From the NCBI GenBank assembly GCA_012839765.1, contig DUMW01000069.1, forward strand, positions 1 to 39,579: a stretch of 39,579 nt of DNA. Direction: 5' to 3'. Source of the DNA: Bacillota bacterium (GTDB lineage: Bacteria > Bacillota > Limnochordia > DUMW01). Under the pieces are notes generated by a model. That model was given only the letters and a program-made list of their open reading frames with translations. It had not been told where the DNA came from and searched no databases. Below are positions 1-8,974 of this stretch, in pieces (the first letter of the stretch is position 1; every line of letters begins with the position of its first letter). The position numbers and the translations under genes were made by a program.

Positions 1-2
1 AT

Positions 3-113
3 TGCTATGCGCTACTAGCATTGTTAAACCAACCGACAATCGAAGGCAAGACCTACTTGTGGGAGCTTCTTCAGCACTTTAGAAACCCTCTGGTAGGAAG
101 AATCCCTGGATAG
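3..113 (+). CDS. Possible 3' end of a truncated plus-strand gene
   Basis: One plus-strand frame is open from the window edge to a TAG at 111-113 and gives 36 residues, roughly CYALLALLNQPTIEGKTYLW and onward to a Gly-rich end. The composition is protein-like, but I do not recognise a family and no start lies in the window. It would converge on the cyclo-ligase gene. It may equally be non-coding; 1-145 shows nothing else I can support. Confidence 0.2.
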   Translation, partial: CYALLALLNQPTIEGKTYLWELLQHFRNPLVGRIPG

Positions 114-145
114 TCTTTGCCTTTGGACGTCAGAACAGCTATCGC

Positions 146-760
146 TTATCGCCCGTCGTCTTCTGGATATGAACTACGGGATGCACACTGAAAAGAACCT
201 CGCTCTGTAACAATATAGTCTACCGTCACGTCATGTTCACCTTGCGGGACGCGTTCGACAAGCTGACCATGAAAACTCAGGGCCACGGTGGTCGCCCGTA
301 GTTGGGGCTGAGCAAGAAAGCGGTCATAATACCCGGCTCCGAAACCAACCCTGCCTCCCCGAAGATCAAAGGACAGACCGGGAACGATAATTAGATCAAT
401 GTCTTCAGCAGGAACCACGCGACGCAGGTGTTCCGGGGGCTCCAAGACGTTGAAAGTTGATGACACTAGTTCATGGAGACCGAAGATCTCACAGGGCAAC
501 AGGGTCTTGGTCCTTTTGTCAGTTACCGGAACGATGATTCGTTTACCCAATTGTAGACTTTCCTGGATCATCGGTTTGGTGTCCACTTCTCCCGGCAAGG
601 CTACGTAAAACATCACGGTCTTTGCCGATTGATATGGCGGAAACTGCACCAGTCTCCGCCAAATCTCTGTACTCAACTGCTGGATCTTGTCCGGGCTCAA
701 CTGATTTCTAAATTCCAAGGCTGCTTGACGCAGTCTATTCTTCTCTTCCCTTACTTCCAT
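146..760 (-). CDS. 5-formyltetrahydrofolate cyclo-ligase
   Basis: A 204-residue cytoplasmic enzyme that uses ATP to convert 5-formyl-THF to 5,10-methenyl-THF, rescuing a folate storage form that inhibits folate enzymes. The family signature RVGFGAGYYDRFL lies in the C-terminal half, with the preceding strand IDLIIVPGLSFD also typical. The N-terminus MEVREEKNRLRQ matches the usual basic helix. I chose the ATG at 760 rather than the longer frame to 808, because GGTGG precedes it and the extra 16 residues look non-coding. The start overlaps the end of the M16 peptidase gene by 26 bases, suggesting translational coupling. It is the last gene of the minus-strand run; I see no terminator after it. 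Confidence 0.93.
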   Translation of the reverse strand: MEVREEKNRLRQAALEFRNQLSPDKIQQLSTEIWRRLVQFPPYQSAKTVMFYVALPGEVDTKPMIQESLQLGKRIIVPVTDKRTKTLLPCEIFGLHELVSSTFNVLEPPEHLRRVVPAEDIDLIIVPGLSFDLRGGRVGFGAGYYDRFLAQPQLRATTVALSFHGQLVERVPQGEHDVTVDYIVTERGSFQCASRSSYPEDDGR

Positions 761-2042
761 AGGGATACACCACCGATACCGCCATTTGGCTATCGTCCAT
801 GAAATCACCTAGGATTCTTTCCACCTGCTCCAAGGTTGCATTCTCCATCGCCGGAAGGTAGTCAAAGAGCCAGATGTCGTTGAACTGGGAGTAGATGAAA
901 TTATGGGCCACCGACTCGATGGAGTTAAAGGAGCTTACAAAATGACCAATGGTCCGTCGTTTATTCCGCTCAAAGTCCCCTCGGTCAATCCCTTTTTGAG
1001 AAAGCTCTTTGAGACCCTTCACAAGGGCTTCGTGGAGTCGTTCCGGGTCAGGAGTGTTCCCCCCCAGGATTACATGACCATAATTGGGCGATACCACATA
1101 GGAGGCAGTGAAACTATCATCGATTAACCCTGCATCATACAACTGATTGTACAACGTCGAGCTACTGCCTAGAGCAATACTCAAAAGCAGGGTGCCACTG
1201 ATCTCCCGTTCCATGAGTGCTCGACCCCGCAGTCCCGTCACCGGATCTTTGTACCCCATCAGATAACGTGGACGGGAAACATCCATCTCATTAGTGACCT
1301 TCCTTTCCCGGACACCGGTCGGTTCCTGGGGATAGAATCGCTGGATCGGCGGCTGCTCCTGGAGATACCGAGCCTCCAAATCACGGAAAATCTGCTCAAA
1401 CACCTCATTGGGATCAAAGTTGCCCACCGCAAAAAGGATCATATTGCTGGGATGGTAGAAGGTATTGTAACAACGATACAATAGTTCCTTGGTGATCGTC
1501 CGGACGCTTTCCACCGTGCCGCCGATATCTTTGCGGACGGGATTCTCGTGATACAAAGCCTCCAACAAATTCTGATAGATCCTCCGGTTAGGATCGTCCA
1601 GATACATTCGCAACTCCTGTTCTATAATCCCCTTCTCCTTCTCCACCGTTTCGTCGGTGAAGTATGGAGTTTGCACGAAATTCAACAGGAGAGCCAAGTT
1701 CTCGGAGAACCTCTCGGTACAACTGAACAGGTACGCGGTCAGATCGTAGCTGGTAAAGGCGTTAGCGGAACCGCCTAACTGGGCGAATTGATCGAATACG
1801 CTGCCCCATTCCTTTTCGAACATCTTGTGTTCCAGAAAGTGAGCAATCCCATCGGGAACCTCCACAGGTTCCTGCTCCCCGGGCACAAGAAAAGTGCTAT
1901 CGATGGAACCATATTGGGTAGCATAGACCGCGTAGTACTTGCTGTAGGCCTTGGGCATCAGGTAAACCCTCAGGCCCCCCGGCGCCTTTTGGTAATATAT
2001 CTTTTCCTGCAGCAGAGAACTGGTATATTCCTGTAATACCAT
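735..2042 (-). CDS. M16 zinc peptidase, catalytic subunit (YmfH-like)
   Basis: About 435 residues. The inverzincin motif HFLEH lies at residues 68-72, followed by the candidate third ligand in IIEQELRMY (about 141-143), so the N-terminal half carries a complete zinc site. The C-terminal half is the second M16 domain. The gene directly upstream encodes a paralogue without the motif, the usual arrangement of one active and one inactive M16 partner. In Bacillus subtilis the ymfF/ymfH pair is linked to modification of elongation factor P; assignment to that role is by family resemblance only. I moved the start from 2066 to the ATG at 2042, which has AGGAG nine bases upstream and leaves a 4-base gap to the preceding stop. 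Confidence 0.9.
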   Translation of the reverse strand: MVLQEYTSSLLQEKIYYQKAPGGLRVYLMPKAYSKYYAVYATQYGSIDSTFLVPGEQEPVEVPDGIAHFLEHKMFEKEWGSVFDQFAQLGGSANAFTSYDLTAYLFSCTERFSENLALLLNFVQTPYFTDETVEKEKGIIEQELRMYLDDPNRRIYQNLLEALYHENPVRKDIGGTVESVRTITKELLYRCYNTFYHPSNMILFAVGNFDPNEVFEQIFRDLEARYLQEQPPIQRFYPQEPTGVRERKVTNEMDVSRPRYLMGYKDPVTGLRGRALMEREISGTLLLSIALGSSSTLYNQLYDAGLIDDSFTASYVVSPNYGHVILGGNTPDPERLHEALVKGLKELSQKGIDRGDFERNKRRTIGHFVSSFNSIESVAHNFIYSQFNDIWLFDYLPAMENATLEQVERILGDFMDDSQMAVSVVYPYGSKGREE

Positions 2043-2046
2043 TTTG

Positions 2047-3333
2047 TCACGCTCCTGCTTGGCCATTTTTCAACAAATAGACCGTACTTAGCTCAACACC
2101 CTGGGCGAACTCGACCACATCATCCAAAGAAACCTGCAGGACCTGCTCCCGCTGCTCCTCCAGGGTCCTGATCCTACCGTTCACAACCCCCAGTAGCTGG
2201 TTAGAAATGAGGGCTCCGAGACTATCCTCCTGGGCACGTAGCTGGTTCAGCAGGCCCCGGCGCGTATCTTCCAGCTCCCGTTCTGAGATAAGCCCAGCTT
2301 TGATATCCTCCACCTGCTTGGTCATGATCTCCCTAGTTTTTTCATACTTCGCCCCATCGATCCCCGCCATGGTCAGAGCGATGCCTTTGGTCACATCTAC
2401 TTGGGAAAAGGCAAAATAGGCAAGGCTTTCCCGCTCTCTTACGTTCAAGAATAGTTTGGAGTGAGGAAACTGTCCCAAGATCCCATTCCAGAAGAGTAGT
2501 GCCGGAAACTGCTGATGCTGATAGGTCACACCATTGGTTAACCGGTAACCCATCACCAACAGGCTCTGATTAACCTCCTTCTCCTCCACCACTTCCTTGA
2601 CTGGCCCCGCTTGTTCCTTAAGCACAGTGGCCTTTAAGTGCCCTTGGCCCGTTTGCACGGAACCGAAGATCTGCTCGGTTCTTGCCAAGACAATCTCAGG
2701 ATCTACGGCTCCGGCCACAAAAATGTCCACCGGGTATTGGCTAGTCAATTCCTGGAAAAAACCGTAAAGGGCTCTCGGATCCAGGCTGCGTAATTCCGAC
2801 TCATCCCCATATTTATGCAGAGCAAAGGGTTCTCCCTGACACATCTCTTGGATACAACGAAACATAGCATACTGCCGTTTATCGTTAATCAAACCCCGGA
2901 TCTTTTCCCGGAGATTACGACTCTCCGTCTCCACATAACTAGGATTAAAACCATCGTTTATCACCAAGGGATCATAGACCACTTCCCGCAGAAGCTCCAG
3001 TCCCTGGGATAGAAGATCCACCTCAGCGCTAATATATCGATCGTTAAGTACGCTAAGGGTGAACTGCACCAACTGACGTTCTCCGATCTTAAATACGTCC
3101 GCGTAAAGTTGCGCCCCGTAGAGTTCTTCGCAGAACCGGGCCAGGGTTAGATTATCTGGATGCACCCGGGTACCCCTTCGGAGCACAAAGGGAACCAGGG
3201 CCGTCTTAGTAGTCTCTTCCTCCAAATTGGTATGGATGACCAGGCGTACCAACGTGGTCTTGAATTTGTTGGTGGGATAGACATAAAGTCCCGGGCCGCT
3301 ACTTAGCCGATACTGATGGAAGCCCCCATCCAT
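2047..3333 (-). CDS. M16 peptidase-like, inactive partner (YmfF-like)
   Basis: About 428 residues with M16 family architecture: an N-terminal strand/helix unit (KTTLVRLVIHTNLEEE), a central region with VDIFVAGAVDPE, and a second domain with NQSLLVMGYRLTNGV. At the position expected for HXXEH it reads ALVPFVLRRGTR, with no zinc ligands, so this is the non-catalytic half of a YmfF/YmfH-type heterodimer. The ATG at 3333 is preceded by AGGAGG nine bases away; the in-frame TTG at 3342 sits on that ribosome site and is unlikely. It is followed after 4 bases by the catalytic partner, so the two should be made together. Confidence 0.88.
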   Translation of the reverse strand: MDGGFHQYRLSSGPGLYVYPTNKFKTTLVRLVIHTNLEEETTKTALVPFVLRRGTRVHPDNLTLARFCEELYGAQLYADVFKIGERQLVQFTLSVLNDRYISAEVDLLSQGLELLREVVYDPLVINDGFNPSYVETESRNLREKIRGLINDKRQYAMFRCIQEMCQGEPFALHKYGDESELRSLDPRALYGFFQELTSQYPVDIFVAGAVDPEIVLARTEQIFGSVQTGQGHLKATVLKEQAGPVKEVVEEKEVNQSLLVMGYRLTNGVTYQHQQFPALLFWNGILGQFPHSKLFLNVRERESLAYFAFSQVDVTKGIALTMAGIDGAKYEKTREIMTKQVEDIKAGLISERELEDTRRGLLNQLRAQEDSLGALISNQLLGVVNGRIRTLEEQREQVLQVSLDDVVEFAQGVELSTVYLLKNGQAGA

Positions 3334-3411
3334 GGCAAACAACCTCCTACTCGCTTAGCTCTGCCTTTTATCCTTCGTAGTCTTCCCCGTAGGGCTTTTT
3401 CTTAATTAGAT

Positions 3412-5667
3412 CTAGAGGACGATGGAGACTTCGTCCCGATCCATTCGCTCGATGGCCAAACGAATCTTCGCGGCTAACACCGGGTCATCATTCCCCACCG
3501 CCCCGCGTACCTGACGCAAGAGATCGATCCCTCTGCGTAGATTGTAGACAATGTCCCCCTCATCAAGATTGCTGTAGGCCACCAGTTGAGCAAAGTCCTC
3601 CCCACGACTCCAGTGATAGGCCAAAGCCACCATGTGTTCATTGAACAGTACACTGGAAGCCCCCACCAGATTCTGTTCGATCCGCTCTAACCGCTTGTAG
3701 ATCTTGAATACCCGGCTCAAATCCACTAGCCTCTGCCGCATCACAAGTTCTCCACGCCGTGGTTCGTAGCCGATGGCCACCGCTAAAGCGTTCAGTTGAT
3801 GTACATCCAACTCGTGGAAGATACCCTCGAAATAGATCTCGGTGACCAAAAGCTCCTGTCCATGAATCTTAGCCGCAAACTCTCCCCGGGCGGTGAGGAC
3901 CCCATCTCGGATGTAATCCAGGGAGGAGAGCAGGTTGTGCTTGGACTCAAACTCAGCAAGGTAGGCGTTTTTTGGCGCCAAGCGGGAAAGCTGCCGGGTG
4001 ATGCGCCGCAGTTCGTTTTGGATCTGCTTTCGGCGGCGTTGTTCCTGACGGCACTGCTGGATCTGCCCCTTGCTGCACCGGGCCGCCTCCATGGCAAGCT
4101 TCCGCTCTAAGGCCCTCAATTCCGGCAACAGCTTTTTTCTTTGACTGCGATAGTTCACCGATTTTACCGCTTCATCCACTTTGCGACGAAGTTTCTTCAG
4201 TTCCTTAGCCAGAACCTCCCTTTTCAAGGGGCAATCGTTGCTGTCTAGGTGTTCACACTGCGGATCCAGTTGAGCCAGTTCTGCAAGCAACTCTTGTTTT
4301 GCCGACGTCAGGTCGTCATGGTTTTTTTGCCGCTGCCAACTGGCGAAGTTCTTGTGGAGGATACTCTCTATCTCCGGCCGGTCGTAGTGGGCCACTAGGT
4401 TCAACACCGTATTATAAGACAGACTGAACTGACTCATCAAAGGCTCGATCTCATCTTCTTTTCTCGAGGGCAACCGTCCTTCGGCCACATCGGCCAACTC
4501 CACGATGGAAAAGACGTAGCCGTGGGTATCGATCCCCCGGCGGCCGGCCCGGCCCGCCATTTGGAAATACTCCCGGTTCTTTAGACTACGAAACTCCACT
4601 CCGTCCCATTTGCTAAGGGAGTTGAAACAAACGGTCTTGCAAGGGAAGTTCAAACCCACCGCGAAGGTCTCGGTACAATAAAGTACCTTGATCAGTCTCT
4701 TCTCAAATAGGTCTTCCACCAGTTCTTTCATCATGGGCAGCATCCCCGCATGGTGGTAGGCGATACCGCTCAAGAGAAACTCCTGCAATTCAGGCAACCG
4801 GGCCGATTCGGTCTTCCCGTACTTCTCCATGTGGGCACGTATCAACTCAGCCACCTGTTGCTTCTCCTGGGAGTTCAGGTAGTCTCTAACCCGATATAGG
4901 GCCCGGGCATTGTCCTGGCATTGTTTCCGACTGAAGGTGAAAAACAGACAGGGCAGATATTCCTCATCTAGATAATCCAGCAATTTTAGGTGGCTCATCC
5001 GTTCGATACGCATGGGCCCCTTGTATTTCTTGACCAGCTTCCGTAATTGCTTCTCGGTAACAATGCCCCGTTCCGGCTCAAAAAGGAAGTGTTGTAAGGG
5101 TACAGTCCGCTCCTCATGCCGGATCACCGCAACGGGCTGCTGTTGCACACCACTGATCCACTGGGCCAGATCCTCCACGTTGGGGATAGTGGCCGAAAGG
5201 CCCAGAAATCGCATGGTCTTAGGCATAAAGATCAGGCTTTCTTCCCAGACAGAACCCCGCTCCGGATCATCGATGTAGTGGATCTCGTCGAAAATCACGT
5301 AGGCCACATCGGCCACCCGTTCCGGAGATAGATGGAGCAGATTGCGAAAAATTTCCGTGGTCATCACCAAGATGGGCGCATCGGGATTGATCACGATGTC
5401 CCCCGTGAGAATACCTACGCTGTCCTCACCCATCAGCTGCTTGAACTGTTTGTACTTCTGGTTGCTTAAGGCCTTGATCGGCGCAGTGTAAATCACCCGC
5501 CGATTCCGCCGATACATGGTTTCGATCAAGTAATCGGCCACAAGGGTCTTTCCCACCCCGGTGGGGGCAGCCACCAATAGTGAGTGTCCCTTGAGAATAA
5601 CCGCAATGGCTTCCCGTTGAAAGGGGTCTAGAACCAACCCCCGATACACCTTGTCCACACTATCCAA
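3412..5667 (-). CDS. Ski2-like DExH RNA helicase
   Basis: 751 residues. Helicase motifs in order: Walker A AAPTGVGKT (33-41), TAPIKALSNQKY, DEIH box (127-130), SAT (158-160), LFFTFSRKQC, YHHAGMLP, TETFAVGLNFP and QMAGRAGRRG (369-378). The combination of DEIH, the YHHAGM motif and the C-terminal region is that of the Ski2/Mtr4-like superfamily 2 group, implying ATP-driven RNA unwinding. Residues of about 450-580 form a charged, probably coiled-coil insert with several cysteines (QCEHLDSNDC, RCSKGQIQQC). The C-terminal part (about 590-750) resembles the Ski2-type helical bundle. The start is TTG with GGAGGAG about 10 bases upstream; no in-frame ATG is available nearby. The RNA target is not deducible. 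Confidence 0.88.
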   Translation of the reverse strand: MDSVDKVYRGLVLDPFQREAIAVILKGHSLLVAAPTGVGKTLVADYLIETMYRRNRRVIYTAPIKALSNQKYKQFKQLMGEDSVGILTGDIVINPDAPILVMTTEIFRNLLHLSPERVADVAYVIFDEIHYIDDPERGSVWEESLIFMPKTMRFLGLSATIPNVEDLAQWISGVQQQPVAVIRHEERTVPLQHFLFEPERGIVTEKQLRKLVKKYKGPMRIERMSHLKLLDYLDEEYLPCLFFTFSRKQCQDNARALYRVRDYLNSQEKQQVAELIRAHMEKYGKTESARLPELQEFLLSGIAYHHAGMLPMMKELVEDLFEKRLIKVLYCTETFAVGLNFPCKTVCFNSLSKWDGVEFRSLKNREYFQMAGRAGRRGIDTHGYVFSIVELADVAEGRLPSRKEDEIEPLMSQFSLSYNTVLNLVAHYDRPEIESILHKNFASWQRQKNHDDLTSAKQELLAELAQLDPQCEHLDSNDCPLKREVLAKELKKLRRKVDEAVKSVNYRSQRKKLLPELRALERKLAMEAARCSKGQIQQCRQEQRRRKQIQNELRRITRQLSRLAPKNAYLAEFESKHNLLSSLDYIRDGVLTARGEFAAKIHGQELLVTEIYFEGIFHELDVHQLNALAVAIGYEPRRGELVMRQRLVDLSRVFKIYKRLERIEQNLVGASSVLFNEHMVALAYHWSRGEDFAQLVAYSNLDEGDIVYNLRRGIDLLRQVRGAVGNDDPVLAAKIRLAIERMDRDEVSIVL

Positions 5668-5697
5668 AGGTTCAACTCTCCTCCCATAAACCTCCGC

Positions 5698-6339
5698 TCA
5701 TTCCCGGGGTCTTAACTCTTCCATGAACAAGTAAGTCATATCTTCCTCTTCCAGCTGGATTTCGCCATTGGTCACATCCAATAACTTCTTGGTTACAGCG
5801 GCTGCTGACTCGGCGGAAACGGCCAAACGCAGCTCCACCGCTGCACCGTAAGTGGTGTCCAGCACCTTCACTGGATACTCCGCCAACAGATTCTGAACCT
5901 TGCCCCAATGGCCGTAATTCACCACATTCCTGAAGATACTACAGGGAACCTGCAAATCCATGCCCGCTTCCTTGATTCCCTCCAAGGCCGACTGGCGGTA
6001 GGCCCGCACAAGGCCACCGGCCCCCAGCAAGATGCCACCAAAATACCGGGTAACCACCACCACCAGATCCACTAGCTCCAATTCGGTGATTAGTTCCATA
6101 ATCGGCCGGCCGGCGGTGCCAGAGGGTTCTCCATCATCGCTGAAGCGTTGTGTCCGTTGGGGCTCAGTAACGATATAGGCGTAGACATTGTGAGTGGCGG
6201 TGGCATGCTCCTTACGGATCTTCTCAATAAAAGCTAGGGCGTCTTCCTCGGTGGTCACGGGCAAAACATGGGCAATGAAACGAGATTTCTTGATGATGAC
6301 CTCGCGATAGCCAGCCTTTCGAACAGTACGTTTCACCAC
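5698..6339 (-). CDS. YigZ/IMPACT family protein
   Basis: About 213 residues. The N-terminal UPF0029/IMPACT domain shows the family hallmarks KKSRFIAHV, ATHNVYAYI, RFSDDGEPSGTAGRP and VVVTRYFGGILLGAGGLVRAY; the C-terminal ferredoxin-like domain (from about residue 140) follows. Relatives are small ribosome- or nucleic-acid-associated proteins of uncertain role in bacteria, YvyE in Bacillus. The start is not settled: the homologous region begins at TVRKAGYREVIIKKSRF, so I take GTG at 6339, which has AGAAGG eight bases upstream; GTG at 6336 is equally possible. A frame extending to 6423 exists but its first 28 residues do not fit the family. It lies 30 bases upstream of the helicase gene. Confidence 0.85.
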   Translation of the reverse strand: MVKRTVRKAGYREVIIKKSRFIAHVLPVTTEEDALAFIEKIRKEHATATHNVYAYIVTEPQRTQRFSDDGEPSGTAGRPIMELITELELVDLVVVVTRYFGGILLGAGGLVRAYRQSALEGIKEAGMDLQVPCSIFRNVVNYGHWGKVQNLLAEYPVKVLDTTYGAAVELRLAVSAESAAAVTKKLLDVTNGEIQLEEEDMTYLFMEELRPRE

Positions 6340-6426
6340 AGTTCCTACCTTCTCCAAGATTTGCACTGGTGTTAATCTTATGCACCAATCCCTGGATTTC
6401 CTGCCGCGGTTGCAAAATCCCACCGG

Positions 6427-6657
6427 TCAAGAACCGAGGCCCAGTCTTTCCGTTAACCACCGGGAGATCTCCAAGAAAAGAGGAATGACATGGGGGAACC
6501 GATGGAAGATAATCCGGAACAGGGTGATACTCAAACCAGCCAGCAATAACGCACTCATCACCAGTATTTCCCGCCAAAGGCGCATCTTCACTAGACGTCT
6601 GCCCTCGTATACGCCAATGCCCAAAAAGGCAAGGATCACCATGACAACTTCCACCAT
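6427..6657 (-). CDS. Small two-helix membrane protein, candidate germinant-receptor D subunit
   Basis: 76 residues starting MVEVVMVILAFLGIGVYEGR. Two hydrophobic helices, about 3-17 and 29-48, are separated by a basic loop (RRLVKMRLWRE); the tail is short and amphipathic. AAGGGGAG lies just upstream of the ATG at 6657, and the gene starts 10 bases after the gerC stop, so it is very probably the fourth gene of the operon. Small proteins of about 75 residues with two membrane helices, called D subunits, occur beside gerABC operons in Bacillus and modulate germination. Size, topology and position match; I saw no diagnostic motif. A longer frame reaching 6819 would overlap gerC and is rejected. 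Confidence 0.7.
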   Translation of the reverse strand: MVEVVMVILAFLGIGVYEGRRLVKMRLWREILVMSALLLAGLSITLFRIIFHRFPHVIPLFLEISRWLTERLGLGS

Positions 6658-6667
6658 AGACTCCCCT

Positions 6668-7876
6668 TCATATCCCCAGGAACCGACGTGCAACCTGACC
6701 GGAACGTCGCAGATCCGCCCGAACGTCAATGTACACATCAAGCTCTGAGAAGATCTCGGGCCAGTTATCCTCCATCCGCTCCCATTGGCAACACATATTC
6801 CGATAAAACGCAGTCCCAAATCCGAAAATGTCAGCCTTTAGCTCTTTGGCCGCATCAATGGCCGATTCCGCCTCGTTCCGGATCACCTCTGCAAACCGTC
6901 GCTCAAAGCTGGCCCACAGTTCAGTCTGGGAAATGGGGTCCGTATAACCCTGTAATTCACCTAGATTCCCCTCCGCGAAGATCTCCACGATCACATGGGG
7001 ACGACCATCGGTCACCATGGGTTTAATCTTGCTGCTGGCCCGTAACACTTCGACAGTCATCTGCTGTCCAGGCAGGTTTGGTTGTTCAAAAACAAGGACG
7101 GTCCCCCGCACTTTACCACGGATCCAATTGAGCCCCCGGGTCTGTTTGGGCCCCAACCAGCCCACTAAACGATCCCCGTTGAAGACTGCGGCACCGGAGA
7201 TGCGGGCACTTTTAGAGATGGCCTCCCTTCGCAATTCCCCCACCAAGTTTTCCCCCTCTGGTGGCAGATCCAGCAAGTCCTCCCGCACTGCCACCGGCTC
7301 AACACCGGGCGTCTCCAACATTTCAATGAAGTCCAACAATTCCGTGTCCACCGTAGTTCCCAACCGGGCCCAGGAGTTCCGCATAATCCCCAAAGCCCCT
7401 TCCGAAGGCATTCGGGTCTGTTCCCACTCCGCCTCCAAAAGCTCCGAAGCCTTATTTCCCTTGGCTATCACCACATGGACGTCAGCCCTGGTTTCCCCGT
7501 CCCGGAAGAAAAAGTCCAGAATGGACCCGATACCTTCCCGTGCCAACTCCTCACCCACTACGAGGGAACGGGTGTGGGCCCAGAAGGGTTGACGCGGTGA
7601 TAGGGCCAGCAGGTTGCGAACGGCTTCAAATACGGTGTAACCGCTGCTGGATATGATCCAGAAGGGACGCTCATCTACCACAGAGGGGCCCGCGATGGCA
7701 AAGGGCTTGGCAATATGGACGGTCACCATGATCTTCCCCTCCTCCGGGGCCTTGTCCAGACCTACCGCCAGCACAAAGCCCAAAGTTTCAATCTCCCGCC
7801 GGTTCCAACAGCCGGTGAGGAAGAACAAGAGGACAAGGAGTATGAGGCCTCTGCTGCTGCGTACCTTTCTGATCAT
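6668..7876 (-). CDS. Germinant receptor C subunit, Ger(x)C lipoprotein
   Basis: 402 residues. A basic N-terminus and hydrophobic stretch end in the lipobox LTGC at residues 20-23, so the mature protein is lipid-anchored at Cys23, on the outer face of the spore inner membrane. The following CWNRREIETLGFVLAVGLD is the Ger(x)C family signature. The rest is the soluble three-domain C-subunit fold. Its ATG overlaps the gerB stop by four bases (ATGA) and has AAGGAGG upstream, so it is translationally coupled. It forms the nutrient receptor with the A and B subunits encoded next to it. The ligand is not predictable. Confidence 0.93.
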   Translation of the reverse strand: MIRKVRSSRGLILLVLLFFLTGCWNRREIETLGFVLAVGLDKAPEEGKIMVTVHIAKPFAIAGPSVVDERPFWIISSSGYTVFEAVRNLLALSPRQPFWAHTRSLVVGEELAREGIGSILDFFFRDGETRADVHVVIAKGNKASELLEAEWEQTRMPSEGALGIMRNSWARLGTTVDTELLDFIEMLETPGVEPVAVREDLLDLPPEGENLVGELRREAISKSARISGAAVFNGDRLVGWLGPKQTRGLNWIRGKVRGTVLVFEQPNLPGQQMTVEVLRASSKIKPMVTDGRPHVIVEIFAEGNLGELQGYTDPISQTELWASFERRFAEVIRNEAESAIDAAKELKADIFGFGTAFYRNMCCQWERMEDNWPEIFSELDVYIDVRADLRRSGQVARRFLGI

Positions 7877-8973
7877 CTAAGTTTCCTCCTTAGTACGTGG
7901 ATCATCCGACCTAATGTTAAGGGCACCATGATGGCTAGCACCATCGCAATGGAGTAATAACCCCACAAGTCAAATTCTACGAATCGTTCCAGTTCCACAA
8001 TGCTCTGAAAGACTCCCAAACTCAAGGGGACCGCTAAGGCCGCGGTCGGATAGATCAAGAAGCGATAGCTTTCCAGGTTGCAAAGCTGGGCAAGACCAAT
8101 AGCAAAAGCCCATAACAAAGCCGCCAGATTGATACCGCTACTGAGCAACCACACCCCCATGGACATGGCCTCCACCCGTTCGATGAAGTCCCCGATGCTG
8201 ATCAAGCGGGTGAGACTGTACGGTGGCATGGTTAAGCTATTGGCAGTAGCTCCGAAAACGGCGGCAATGATGATCGCAAAGGTTACAAGGATCACTCCGC
8301 TGATCCAGATACCCAGTAGGGTATACTTAAGGGCCTCCTCCCGCCGGTTCAAATAGGGCAACACTTGACCCACCACGATTACTTCCGTAAAGAAGGAAAA
8401 AGCACTGATGCTGGGTTTGAGCAGCCATTTAGGACCTTGGGAGAGGACCGGCTTAAGCCTTTGGAAATCCATTTGTGAATAGGGCAGAACCCAGATTAGG
8501 ACTAAGAATACAACAATTACAAAGAAACTGTTTTCCGCCATGCGCCCAAAGACCTCCAGTCCACACCGGGCCGCATTGGCCGCTAACGCCATGGTCACAA
8601 TGATAAACACCACCATCGGTGTTTCAGGCATAATGGCCACCGTCAAAGAGTCCCCCAAGAACCGGGCCGCCATCACAATGTCCCACATCACATAACTGAG
8701 GAGGACCAGGCCCACAATTCTTCCAAATAAGGGTCCCAAGCATTCGATAGCATACTCCACAATAGTCTTGTCCCGGAAACAGTTGCCCAGCTTTACCACC
8801 CAAAGACCAAAGCCTGTGGCCAGCACCACACTGATCAAAGCAGCCAGCCACCCATCCTGCACTGGCTTAAGCCCGGTGATCAAGGGAAAGCTAACGGTGA
8901 TGGCCACGATCCGGCCTAAAACAATTATGGTCATCAGTTGTCGTCCTGAGATGCGTCCCCGTTCCAACTGCAT
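7873..8973 (-). CDS. Germinant receptor B subunit, GerAB-type transporter-fold protein
   Basis: 366 residues, almost wholly hydrophobic, with about ten transmembrane helices of the amino-acid permease (APC) superfamily. The opening GRISGRQLMTIIVLGRIVAIT is typical of GerAB proteins (spore germination family, PF03845). In the best studied receptors this subunit binds the germinant, usually an amino acid. GGAGGAGG lies eight or so bases before the ATG, inside the end of the A-subunit gene; the spacing between gerA stop and this ATG is one base. The C-terminus overlaps the gerC start by four bases. Confidence 0.93.
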   Translation of the reverse strand: MQLERGRISGRQLMTIIVLGRIVAITVSFPLITGLKPVQDGWLAALISVVLATGFGLWVVKLGNCFRDKTIVEYAIECLGPLFGRIVGLVLLSYVMWDIVMAARFLGDSLTVAIMPETPMVVFIIVTMALAANAARCGLEVFGRMAENSFFVIVVFLVLIWVLPYSQMDFQRLKPVLSQGPKWLLKPSISAFSFFTEVIVVGQVLPYLNRREEALKYTLLGIWISGVILVTFAIIIAAVFGATANSLTMPPYSLTRLISIGDFIERVEAMSMGVWLLSSGINLAALLWAFAIGLAQLCNLESYRFLIYPTAALAVPLSLGVFQSIVELERFVEFDLWGYYSIAMVLAIMVPLTLGRMIHVLRRKLR

Positions 8974-8974
8974 A

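Noticed and set aside
6658-6819. N-terminal extension of the small membrane protein to 6819
   Set aside because: It would overlap the gerC coding end by about 150 bases, and an ATG with a ribosome site at 6657 gives a sensible two-helix protein.
7017-7592. Plus-strand frame of 191 codons opposite gerC
   Set aside because: Antisense shadow of a clear Ger(x)C gene; Ser/Arg/Pro-rich translation without domain features.
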